A DNA stretch of 11,037 bases from Verrucomicrobiales bacterium (GTDB taxonomy: Bacteria; Verrucomicrobiota; Verrucomicrobiia; Methylacidiphilales; JAAUTS01): assembly GCA_031279715.1 (NCBI GenBank), contig JAITHY010000122.1, positions 1 through 11,037 of the forward strand. The letters run 5' to 3'. Positions 1-5,436 of this stretch are shown here, piece after piece (positions within the stretch are counted from its first letter, which is position 1; every line of letters begins with the position of its first letter). The notes under the pieces were generated by a model that was given only the letters and a program-made list of their open reading frames with translations, was not told where the DNA came from and ran no database searches. The position numbers and the translations under genes are program-made.

Positions 1-1
1 G

Positions 2-721
2 GAGGAATACCTGACGGGCGGCGCGAAATTTGATTCGTGGCGCGACACGCATTTGGAATTGCGCGGCGCCGCCGTCAACGCGCTGCGGGTGAACTTTGCC
101 GAGGATGGGTTTTACCCCAGCGACCGGTTGCCCGCTGACGACGGGGCGCCGGCGCCCGCCGTCAGCGGCGGCCACTTGCCCGCCGTGCTCTTCGCCTCCG
201 GCCCAGCCGACCGGTGCAACATTTGCCTGCCCGTGTACGACACGGTGATTCAGGCGGCGCAACGGCGGCTGTGGCTGGCCAGTCCGTATTTCGTGCCCGA
301 CCCCGTGCTGCGGCAGGCGCTGGCGCAGGCGGCGCTGCGCGGGGTGGACGTGAGGGTGCTGCTGCCGTCGCGCCCCGACCACCTGCTGCCGTGGTGGTCG
401 TCGTTCTCGTACTATCCCGCCATGCGCGACGCGGGGGTGCGGTTGTACCGTTACCTGCCGGGATTTATGCACCAAAAGGTTTTGCTCGCTGACGATGACT
501 TCGCCATCGTCGGCTCGGTCAACGCCGATTACCGCTCGTTCACGCTGAACTTCGAGTTGTCCGCCGCTGTCAATGACCGGAATTTCGCCGCTGACGTTGA
601 GCGGATGCTGGCGCGGGACTTCGCCAGCGCGCGCGCGGAAAACATGAATTTGTTTGAGGAAGCCGGCCTCTGGTTCCGTTTGCGCGCGAAGCTGGCGCAG
701 TTGTCGAGCATGGAGCAGTAA
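2..721 (+). CDS. cls: Cardiolipin synthase / phospholipase D family protein, C-terminal part (5' truncated by window edge)
   Basis: The frame is open from base 2, so the true start lies upstream; the TTG at 53 is internal. The first visible residues (EEYL, then WRDTHLELRG) match the segment that follows the first HKD motif in cardiolipin synthases, so the window begins just after that motif. The second HKD motif is complete: HQK at 470-478, then an aspartate and GSVN, followed by DYRSFTLNFE, which is typical of the family. The family joins two phosphatidyl groups, or transfers a phosphatidyl group, at the membrane to make cardiolipin. The variable linker (SDRLPADDGAPAPAVSGG) carries two copies of the iterated GCTGAC/GTCAGC motif (134, 161). 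The gene ends 2 bp before the stop of a convergent small gene. The family assignment is firm. The ClsB-like subtype, and cardiolipin as the product, are inferences. Confidence 0.88.
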   Translation, partial: EEYLTGGAKFDSWRDTHLELRGAAVNALRVNFAEDGFYPSDRLPADDGAPAPAVSGGHLPAVLFASGPADRCNICLPVYDTVIQAAQRRLWLASPYFVPDPVLRQALAQAALRGVDVRVLLPSRPDHLLPWWSSFSYYPAMRDAGVRLYRYLPGFMHQKVLLADDDFAIVGSVNADYRSFTLNFELSAAVNDRNFAADVERMLARDFASARAENMNLFEEAGLWFRLRAKLAQLSSMEQ

Positions 722-723
722 AC

Positions 724-942
724 TCACTCCCGGTCCCGCCGCGCCAGCAACCGCTCATGCCGCAACGCCGCGACTTCCCGCCTGTAGTCGAGCGAAAAAT
801 CCGCCACCGCCGACTGCCACGCCTGCTCCTCGCTCAACCCGAACTCGCGGTAGTGCCGGTACAACATCCCTGCCGCCCGCAATACGTAATCCAGGCGGTC
901 CATCGCCTTGCGCGCCGCCCGGTCATTTAGTTTGCCCAACAT
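724..942 (-). CDS. Small conserved-looking hypothetical protein, 72 aa
   Basis: I do not recognise the family. The protein is charged and probably all-helical (MLGKLNDRAARKAMDRLDY..., with LSEEQAWQSAVADFSLDYRREVAALR), soluble, with no signal or membrane segment. The start at 942 is chosen over a longer in-frame start at 999 because an AAGG Shine-Dalgarno lies 6 nt upstream of it on the minus strand. The residues before it (MLPPSLFQSAVARGKRRCE) overlap an intergenic iterated motif and look non-coding. The gene is tail to tail with the phospholipase D gene, with 2 bp between the stops. The balanced charged composition and the good ribosome binding site argue for a real gene. The function is unknown. 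Confidence 0.6.
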   Translation of the reverse strand: MLGKLNDRAARKAMDRLDYVLRAAGMLYRHYREFGLSEEQAWQSAVADFSLDYRREVAALRHERLLARRDRE

Positions 943-997
943 TTCACACCTTCGCTTTCCTCTTGCAACCGCTGACTGAAACAAACTTGGGGGCAAC

Positions 998-1027
998 AAA
1001 AACCCACCGTTGGTTCCAGCGGTGGGT
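998..1027 (-). terminator. Rho-independent terminator-like hairpin, minus strand
   Basis: The perfect 8-bp arms ACCCACCG (1002-1009) and CGGTGGGT (1020-1027) enclose a 10-nt loop. Read on the minus strand, the stem is followed by TTTTGTTG, a short U-tract. On the plus strand no U-tract follows, so the direction is minus. Confidence 0.5.
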
Positions 1028-1064
1028 CGTCAAATCCTGCTCGCGATTTATCTCACCACCGGCG

Positions 1065-1088
1065 TCCGCCCGTAATTTTTCGGGCGGA
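1065..1088. repeat. Inverted repeat / hairpin
   Basis: The arms TCCGCCCG (1065-1072) and CGGGCGGA (1081-1088) form a perfect 8-bp GC-rich stem with an 8-nt AT-rich loop. No U-tract follows on either strand, so it is probably an RNA structure element rather than a classical terminator. Confidence 0.5.
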
Positions 1089-1163
1089 ACAAGCCACGTG
1101 CCAGCGGGACATCCCGTTGACCGTCGCATGGCTGACCGTGTGGTTGGTTAAATGCACGAGAGA

Positions 1164-1191
1164 AAGATAACCGCTGGGGATGAGTTGTCAA
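1164..1191 (-). promoter_or_regulatory. Sigma70-like promoter, minus strand
   Basis: The -35 is a perfect TTGACA (1186-1191), the spacer is 16 bp, and the -10 is TATCTT (4 of 6, 1164-1169). No convincing coding gene lies directly downstream, so it would drive the candidate small RNA ending near 996, or, by read-through, the 72-aa gene at 942-724. Confidence 0.45.
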
Positions 1192-1229
1192 ATTTTTTCC
1201 GCCGCTGACGGTGACTTTGGAAACATCGC

Positions 1230-1257
1230 TTTACAAAGCAAAAATTTACCCGATAAT
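1230..1257 (+). promoter_or_regulatory. Sigma70-like promoter for the 1272 gene
   Basis: The -35 is TTTACA (5 of 6, 1230-1235), the spacer is 16 bp, and the -10 is GATAAT (5 of 6, 1252-1257). The predicted transcription start is near 1264, giving a leader of only about 8 nt before the ATG at 1272, with no Shine-Dalgarno. Confidence 0.5.
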
Positions 1258-1271
1258 TTCAACCCAGCACT

Positions 1272-1967
1272 ATGTTCGGTTTTTCCAAAGACGCCGTCCC
1301 CGGCAAACGGAAGAAAAAGCGCGCCAATATGGAGTTCGACTTCATCGTCGGCGCCGCGGCGCGGCCCGCCGTGGTAAAAAAAACGCCGCCGCTGACCGCG
1401 ACCCCCTCGTCCGAATCCGCGCCGGATCCCGAACCCGTTTTCAACCCCGCTGACCGTGAGCCGGCCGGCGCCCCCAAACCGTCAACCGAGGAACCCTCCA
1501 CCATGTCATCCCCATTCAGCGAACCGGCGCCCATCCGCGCCAGCGAAAGCATCCGCCGCCAAAAACAAGAGCAGGGCGCCGTCAACCGGATGCTGAACGG
1601 CGTGGTCATCGCCATCATTTGTTTCATCCTGCTCGTGAGCGCCGCCGCCGGATTTGGCGGCTACGTCATGTGGCAGGAAATTCAGGGCAACAGCGTCACC
1701 ATCAGCCGCTTGCAAACCGACACCGCCGGCAAGCTCGCCGCCTTGCACCGGGATTTCACCGCTGAGCATCAAAAACTGGCCGAACAGCTCGCCCTCGCCA
1801 ACCGGCAAATCGCCGACCTGAACCAACAGCTCGCCGCCGCGCAAAAAACCATCGACACCCTGCGCCGCGCCAACGCGCAACTCTCGCAACTCCAAACCCA
1901 GCTTCAGCGGCGGGTGGACAATCAGGACGCCGCCATTGAGCGCGTGCGCGCGCGCCAACTCCGCTAA
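1272..1967 (+). CDS. Single-pass membrane protein with proline-rich N-terminus and C-terminal coiled coil
   Basis: I recognise no named family. The 231 residues split into three parts: a basic start (KRKKKR at 13-17) and a low-complexity Pro/Ala/Ser/Glu region to about 100; one hydrophobic helix at about 110-134 (GVVIAIICFILLVSAAAGFG); and a long Gln/Ala/Leu-rich heptad-like region at about 145-228, predicted to be a coiled coil. By the positive-inside rule the N-terminus is cytoplasmic and the coiled coil periplasmic. The start at 1272 fits the promoter at 1230-1257, which gives a leader of about 8 nt. An in-frame ATG at 1503, with GAGGAA nearby, would give a 155-aa form that keeps the membrane helix and coiled coil. 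The proline-rich part contains two iterated motifs (1391, 1449). It is followed after 5 bp by another gene, which suggests co-transcription. A structural or scaffold role is only a guess. Confidence 0.7.
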   Translation: MFGFSKDAVPGKRKKKRANMEFDFIVGAAARPAVVKKTPPLTATPSSESAPDPEPVFNPADREPAGAPKPSTEEPSTMSSPFSEPAPIRASESIRRQKQEQGAVNRMLNGVVIAIICFILLVSAAAGFGGYVMWQEIQGNSVTISRLQTDTAGKLAALHRDFTAEHQKLAEQLALANRQIADLNQQLAAAQKTIDTLRRANAQLSQLQTQLQRRVDNQDAAIERVRARQLR

Positions 1968-1972
1968 CCGTC

Positions 1973-2473
1973 ATGCCGTCGATTGAGCTTAAACGCATGT
2001 TCTCCGAGTGGCGGGTTCGCGCGCAACGGATTCGCGACATCCTGCGGCCGCCCGTCTGGTCGCCAGGGGAATGGAACGAGTTCGCCCGCGTGCTGGCGCA
2101 GGCGGTGCGGCGTTACGGCAAGACCTGGGAGAACGCCGATGCGGAGTTTTGGGACATCCGCTGGGAATTGCAGGAAGGCGGCGAATTGGTCTGCCAAGTC
2201 GAGCAAATCCGCGAAAAAAAATTGTCGCTGGTGGTGGCGCAATACGGCGGTTTCGCGGACGGCACGGAAAATTACATCTGGTTTTATTGTGAATTTTCCG
2301 AAAACGGCAAATTCCTTGGCGAGCCGTTTTGGGTCGAGGGCACGTGGAAGGACGCGCTGTCCATGCTGTTGATGCCGCACAAAGCCTCGTCGGGATTCTA
2401 CCTGACCGGCGGCACATCCTCCCCCGCCATGCAACACATGCTCCTGGGCGGCGGCGCTGACCGTCAGGATTAG
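1973..2473 (+). CDS. Hypothetical protein, 166 aa
   Basis: I recognise no family. It looks like a soluble mixed alpha/beta protein with many aromatics: Trp in SEWRVRAQRI, SPGEWNEF, DAEFWDIRWEL, ENYIWFYCEF, EPFWVEGTW. There is no signal peptide or membrane helix. The ATG lies 5 bp after the stop of the membrane coiled-coil gene, without a Shine-Dalgarno, so translation may be coupled. The junction reads GCTAACCGTCATG, a variant of the iterated motif. The last codons, encoding GADRQD, are themselves a near-complete copy (GCTGACCGTCAG, 2456-2467). The stop overlaps the stop of the convergent rmuC by 4 bp (2470-2473). Codon use matches its neighbours, so the gene is probably real. The function is unknown. 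Confidence 0.75.
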   Translation: MPSIELKRMFSEWRVRAQRIRDILRPPVWSPGEWNEFARVLAQAVRRYGKTWENADAEFWDIRWELQEGGELVCQVEQIREKKLSLVVAQYGGFADGTENYIWFYCEFSENGKFLGEPFWVEGTWKDALSMLLMPHKASSGFYLTGGTSSPAMQHMLLGGGADRQD

Positions 2474-2501
2474 TCTTGCGCGCGAAGCTCACCGTCAGCG
2501 T
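2454..2501. terminator. Inverted pair of iterated motifs at convergent gene ends, possible bidirectional terminator
   Basis: CGCTGAC (2455-2461) pairs with GTCAGCG (2494-2500) as a 7-bp stem. After one mismatch there are two further pairs (GT/AC), and the loop is about 26 nt. It spans the overlapping stop codons of the 166-aa gene and rmuC. No clear U-tract follows, so terminator function is an inference from position and dyad alone. Confidence 0.3.
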
Positions 2502-3633
2502 CTTCCCCAAGCGAGAGCCGGCTCTCGCCATCGCGGAGTCTGGTGACGGTTTTGTCGAAACGATCAAGGTCGCGCCCGGCTTTTTCGTAATCCTCCCGCG
2601 CCTGGCGGATGCGCTGGCCGATGCCGGCGAAATCCTTGCGAAAATTCTGGAAATGCCTGTCCATGTCCTGAATGCCGCGGAGCAGCGCCCTGGCGTTCTC
2701 CTGCATTTCGTAACCACGAAACGCCAGCGCCACCGCATACAGCGTGGACGCCAGCGTGTTGGGCGAAACGACGCTGACCTTGACCTTCCGGCAATGCTCC
2801 GTCAGCTCCGGCAATCGCAAAATCTCGTAATACAAACTCTCGCTCGGCACGAACAACAACGCTTGGTCCGTGGTGCCCAATTCCGGCCGCACATATTTTT
2901 TCCCAATGTCAGCGGCCATCAATTTGATGACGGCGGCCAGTTCTTTGCGCGCGATTTCCTTGCCGGCGTCATCGTCAGCGGCGGCGAGCAACGCGGCGAT
3001 TCGGTCCTTGGGAAATTTTGAATCAATGCACAAGCGCAAATCCTTGATGCGAATCGTCGCGTCCGGCTGGCAGCCTTCCGCCAGGCGCGGCTGCAACTCA
3101 TACGCGCCCGCCGGCAAAATATCCGCCAGCAACCGCTCCAGCTCAGCCTCGCCGAAATTGCCCTGTAACTTTGGCGTGCCAAGGATTTGATTCAACTCGC
3201 CGACCTGCTGGCTGACCTTCAGCATCTGGCCGGCGCTGACCTTCAGGTCGCCGAGGCTTTGGGTCAGATCCTTGAACGCGGAAAAATTTTGCTCCAGGTT
3301 TTGTTGCAACTGCTTTTCCACGCTGGCGCGGATTTCCTGCAACCGTTGCGCGGTCTGGTGTTGCAACGACTCAAAACGTTTTTCCATCAACAGCGACTGG
3401 CTGGTCAGCGAGTCCTGAATGCTCTTGCGCAACCACTCGCTGTTGGCGGAGTTAAAATCGCGAAAATCACTTTTCTGGTCGCCGAGGCTTTTTTGCAACA
3501 ACTCGCGCAACGCGGCCAGTTGCTCGCTCTGATTGTTTTTCAAGCCGGGCGCCAGCCGCGCGAGCAGGAACAAGGTCACGCCCAGCGCCGCGAGTTGCAA
3601 AATCAAAAGTCCCGTGACTGCCGCGAAAATCAT
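2470..3633 (-). CDS. rmuC: DNA recombination protein RmuC homologue
   Basis: The 387-aa product has the RmuC layout. An N-terminal membrane helix (about 2-25, IFAAVTGLLILQLAALGVTLFLL) is followed by a long coiled coil (about 35-150) and the RmuC nuclease-like domain. That domain shows GNFGEAELERLL (158-169), QPDAT (189-193), CIDSKFP (202-208), LLFVPSESLYYEIL (259-272), VVSPNTLAS (288-296) and the C-terminal FAGIGQRIRQAREDYEKAG. Asp191, Asp204 and Lys206 fit a PD-(D/E)xK-type core. The family limits inversions and rearrangements at repeats in E. coli; the precise biochemistry is less certain. The frame stays open to 4113, but that extension is antisense to adk. I start at 3633, where the membrane helix begins and a -10-like box lies 6 bp upstream. 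The gene is divergent from adk. Several iterated motifs fall inside it, including two in-frame copies that each encode LKVS. Confidence 0.9.
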   Translation of the reverse strand: MIFAAVTGLLILQLAALGVTLFLLARLAPGLKNNQSEQLAALRELLQKSLGDQKSDFRDFNSANSEWLRKSIQDSLTSQSLLMEKRFESLQHQTAQRLQEIRASVEKQLQQNLEQNFSAFKDLTQSLGDLKVSAGQMLKVSQQVGELNQILGTPKLQGNFGEAELERLLADILPAGAYELQPRLAEGCQPDATIRIKDLRLCIDSKFPKDRIAALLAAADDDAGKEIARKELAAVIKLMAADIGKKYVRPELGTTDQALLFVPSESLYYEILRLPELTEHCRKVKVSVVSPNTLASTLYAVALAFRGYEMQENARALLRGIQDMDRHFQNFRKDFAGIGQRIRQAREDYEKAGRDLDRFDKTVTRLRDGESRLSLGEDADGELRAQD

Positions 3634-3639
3634 GCGTCC

Positions 3640-3667
3640 AGCATACCCGCTGACGGTGACGGAGCAA
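3640..3667 (-). promoter_or_regulatory. Putative rmuC promoter
   Basis: On the minus strand the elements are -35 TTGCTC (3662-3667), a 16-bp spacer and -10 TATGCT (3640-3645). The -10 ends exactly 6 bp before the rmuC ATG, so transcription would begin at or next to the start codon (leaderless). An iterated motif (GCTGACGGTGAC, from 3649) occupies the spacer. The -35 is weak. Confidence 0.35.
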
Positions 3668-3681
3668 GCCGCTAATGGGGA

Positions 3682-3710
3682 TTGTCTCGCGCCGCGATTG
3701 TCCCTATAAA
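3682..3710 (+). promoter_or_regulatory. Putative adk operon promoter
   Basis: The elements are -35 TTGTCT (3682-3687), a 17-bp spacer and -10 TATAAA (3705-3710). The predicted start, near 3717, is next to the second ATG (3719), so the message would be leaderless or nearly so. It would drive adk and, through tight coupling, the downstream glycan genes. Confidence 0.5.
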
Positions 3711-3712
3711 CA

Positions 3713-4378
3713 ATGCCCATGCGGAATTTTGTGTTCATCGGCAGCCCGGGTTCGGGCAAAGGCACGCACGCGGATTTGCTCGGCGCTCGGCTGGGCATCC
3801 TGCACATTTCCACGGGCGATTTGTACCGAGCCGAGATGTCGGCCCAAACACCGCTGGGCCTGGCGGCGAAAAAATTGCTCGGCCAGGGCTTGCTCGGCAC
3901 GGACGGGATGACGGAGGAGTTGTTGCGCCGCCGCCTTGCGCTGCCGGACGCTGACGGCGGCTTCATTCTCGACGGGTTTCCGCGCACGATGCCGCAGACG
4001 GGCATTTTGGAAAAAATTTTGCGCGAGCGCGGGCAGTCATTGTCAGCGGCGGTGTTTTTAAAAATTCCGGACGCGGCGGTGATTGAGCGCCTGTCCGGAC
4101 GGTTGATTTGCACCCACTGTCAGCGGACGTATCATGTGAAATACAATCCGCCACAGTCAGCGGGCGCGTGCCATGAGTGCGGCGGCGCATTGCACCGGCG
4201 CGATGACGACCAGCCGGAGATGGCAAGGAAACGCCTGCTGGTGTTTCACGCGCAGACGGAGCCAATTTTGGAATATTACCGGCGTGAAAAATTATTGGTG
4301 GTCGCCGACGCCGACGCCCCGGTGGAAACCGTGTCGCGCAACATCGAGGCCGCGGTGCGCGAATTTTTTCAGGCATGA
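3713..4378 (+). CDS. adk: Adenylate kinase, zinc-finger LID type
   Basis: This enzyme converts ATP + AMP to 2 ADP in the cytoplasm. The motifs are clear in the 221 residues: P-loop GSPGSGKGT (10-18), STGDLYR (33-39) for AMP binding, DGFPRT (87-92), SGRLICTHC (128-136) and a LID domain. Two Cys pairs in the LID (133/136 and 153/156, CTHC and CHEC) form a structural zinc site, followed by RRDDD (162-166) and the arginine-bearing EMARKRL. The size is that of a long-LID bacterial Adk. Two start codons are possible, 3713 and 3719. The promoter position favours 3719, which gives MRNFVFIG directly before the P-loop. The stop overlaps the rfbB start as ATGA. Placement at the head of a surface-sugar operon is unusual; in many bacteria adk lies near secY, so this may be an additional copy. 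The iterated motif sits in loops (3950, 4042, 4119, 4156). Confidence 0.95.
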   Translation: MPMRNFVFIGSPGSGKGTHADLLGARLGILHISTGDLYRAEMSAQTPLGLAAKKLLGQGLLGTDGMTEELLRRRLALPDADGGFILDGFPRTMPQTGILEKILRERGQSLSAAVFLKIPDAAVIERLSGRLICTHCQRTYHVKYNPPQSAGACHECGGALHRRDDDQPEMARKRLLVFHAQTEPILEYYRREKLLVVADADAPVETVSRNIEAAVREFFQA

Positions 4379-5430
4379 GCGCGGGCCGCAACATTTTGGT
4401 CACCGGCGGCTGCGGCTTCATCGGCGCGAACTTCATCCGCGCGGCGCTGCGCTCGCTGACGGTGACGCGGCTGGTCAATCTCGACGCGCTGACGTACGCG
4501 GGCCGCCCGGAGAATTTGCCCGCCGAGATTGTCAGCGACCCGCGTTATGTGTTCGCGCGCGGCGACATCAACGACGCGCCGCTGACGCTCAGCCTGCTGC
4601 GCGCGCACGCGATTGACACGGTCATCCACCTCGCCGCCGAGTCGCACGTGGACCGCGCCATTGACAACCCCGCGCCGTTCGTGCGCACCAACGTGGCGGG
4701 CACTGTCGCGCTGCTGGAGTCGGCGCTGGCGCACTGGCGCTCACAATCAGCGGCGGCGCGGAAAAATTTTCGCTTCGCGCACATCTCAACCGACGAGGTG
4801 TACGGCGCGCTCACCGCTGACGGCCAGCCATTCAGCGAGTCGTCCCCGTACGCGCCGGCAAATCCCTACGCGGCGTCGAAGGCGGCGGCGGACCACTTCG
4901 CGTGGAGTTTTCACAAAACCCACGGCCTGCCGCTGATGGTGAGCCATTGCGGCAACAACTACGGCCCGCGCCAGCTGCCGGAAAAATTGATTCCGCGGAT
5001 GATTGGCGACGCGCTGGCGGGCCGCCCGCTGACGGTGTACGGCGACGGCGCGAACATGCGCGACTGGATTTACGTGGACGATTACGCGGCGGGCCTGCTG
5101 GCGCTGCTGGCGGGCGGGCGGAATGGCGGGCGCTACCATTTCGGCGGCGGGCGGGAACTCTCCAATTTGCAGGTCACGCGGGAAATTTGCGCCTTGCTGG
5201 ACGAGCTGTCACCGTCAGCGGAGGGTGACCGTCAGCGGCTCATCCGATTCGTCGCCGACCGTCCGGGCCACGATTTTCGTTACGCGATGAACACGACCAA
5301 GGCGCGGACGGAGCTGGGCTGGGTGCCGCGCGTGGATTTTGCCGCCGGCCTGCGGCTGACGGTGGCGTGGTACCTGCGCCATCCGGAGCGGCTCCACGCG
5401 GCGGACCGCTACCAGCGCCAAACCCGCTGA
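4375..5430 (+). CDS. rfbB: dTDP-glucose 4,6-dehydratase
   Basis: RfbB/RmlB converts dTDP-D-glucose to dTDP-4-keto-6-deoxy-D-glucose using tightly bound NAD, a precursor of rhamnose and other deoxysugars of surface glycans. The 351-aa protein is an extended short-chain dehydrogenase. It has the NAD motif TGGCGFIG (10-17), HLAAESHVDRAID (85-97), the catalytic STDEVYG (138-144; T139, D140, E141) and YAASK (165-169; Y165, K169). SHCGNNYGPRQLPEKLIP and YGDGANMRDWIYVDD complete the signature, and RPGHDFRYAMNTTK near the C-terminus is diagnostic. It overlaps adk by 4 bp (ATGA) and ends 6 bp before the GT9 gene. No rfbA, rfbC or rfbD is in the window. Seven or more iterated motifs fall in it, including a tandem pair (5211-5237) in the poorly conserved loop SPSAEGDRQR. 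The stop codon is also part of a motif copy (CGCTGAC). Confidence 0.95.
   Translation: MSAGRNILVTGGCGFIGANFIRAALRSLTVTRLVNLDALTYAGRPENLPAEIVSDPRYVFARGDINDAPLTLSLLRAHAIDTVIHLAAESHVDRAIDNPAPFVRTNVAGTVALLESALAHWRSQSAAARKNFRFAHISTDEVYGALTADGQPFSESSPYAPANPYAASKAAADHFAWSFHKTHGLPLMVSHCGNNYGPRQLPEKLIPRMIGDALAGRPLTVYGDGANMRDWIYVDDYAAGLLALLAGGRNGGRYHFGGGRELSNLQVTREICALLDELSPSAEGDRQRLIRFVADRPGHDFRYAMNTTKARTELGWVPRVDFAAGLRLTVAWYLRHPERLHAADRYQRQTR
5211..5237 (+). repeat. Tandem pair of the iterated motif inside rfbB
   Basis: ACCGTCAGCG occurs at 5211-5220 and again at 5228-5237, with a 17-bp period. The pair encodes a loop (SPSAEGDRQR) that is variable in the RfbB family. The two copies lie in different reading frames, so protein-level repetition does not explain them. 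Confidence 0.8.
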
Positions 5431-5436
5431 CACGAC

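Larger units (their letters stand above)
996..1157 (-). ncRNA. Candidate small RNA, about 160 nt
   Basis: A minus-strand -35 TTGACA (1186-1191), a 16-bp spacer and a -10 TATCTT (1164-1169) predict a start near 1157. The transcript would run through hairpin 1065-1088 (8-bp stem TCCGCCCG/CGGGCGGA) and end at hairpin 1002-1027 (8-bp stem ACCCACCG/CGGTGGGT) followed by TTTTGTTG. A promoter, an internal hairpin and a terminator-like hairpin without a credible ORF are what a small RNA gene looks like. I do not recognise 6S RNA, tmRNA, SRP RNA or RNase P RNA in it. It could instead be a short leaderless mRNA. Confidence 0.35.
943..1271. other. 329-bp intergenic region with two hairpins and divergent promoters
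   Basis: I see no convincing protein gene here. The region holds three copies of the iterated GCTGAC motif (971, 1131, 1204). It also holds a hairpin with minus-strand terminator geometry (998-1027), a second hairpin (1065-1088), a minus-strand promoter candidate (1164-1191) and a plus-strand promoter candidate (1230-1257). The short minus-strand reading frame spanning 944-1129 runs through the terminator hairpin and has no ribosome binding site. Confidence 0.6.

Noticed and set aside
944..1129. 61-aa minus-strand reading frame as a protein gene
   Set aside because: It runs through the terminator-like hairpin at 998-1027, has no Shine-Dalgarno, and its residues largely come from hairpin and motif sequence. 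A non-coding RNA explains the promoter and terminator better.
654..1151. 165-aa plus-strand reading frame overlapping the phospholipase D 3' end
   Set aside because: It is Pro/Thr/Arg-rich low complexity, overlaps the small minus-strand gene that has a good ribosome binding site, and resembles no family.
3634..4113. N-terminal extension of rmuC to give a 547-aa protein
   Set aside because: This part is antisense to the well-supported adk gene. The membrane helix typical of RmuC starts at the ATG at 3633, which also has a -10-like box just upstream.
5211..5237. CRISPR-like repeat pair
   Set aside because: There are only two 10-bp copies with a 17-bp period, inside a conserved gene, and no further array.
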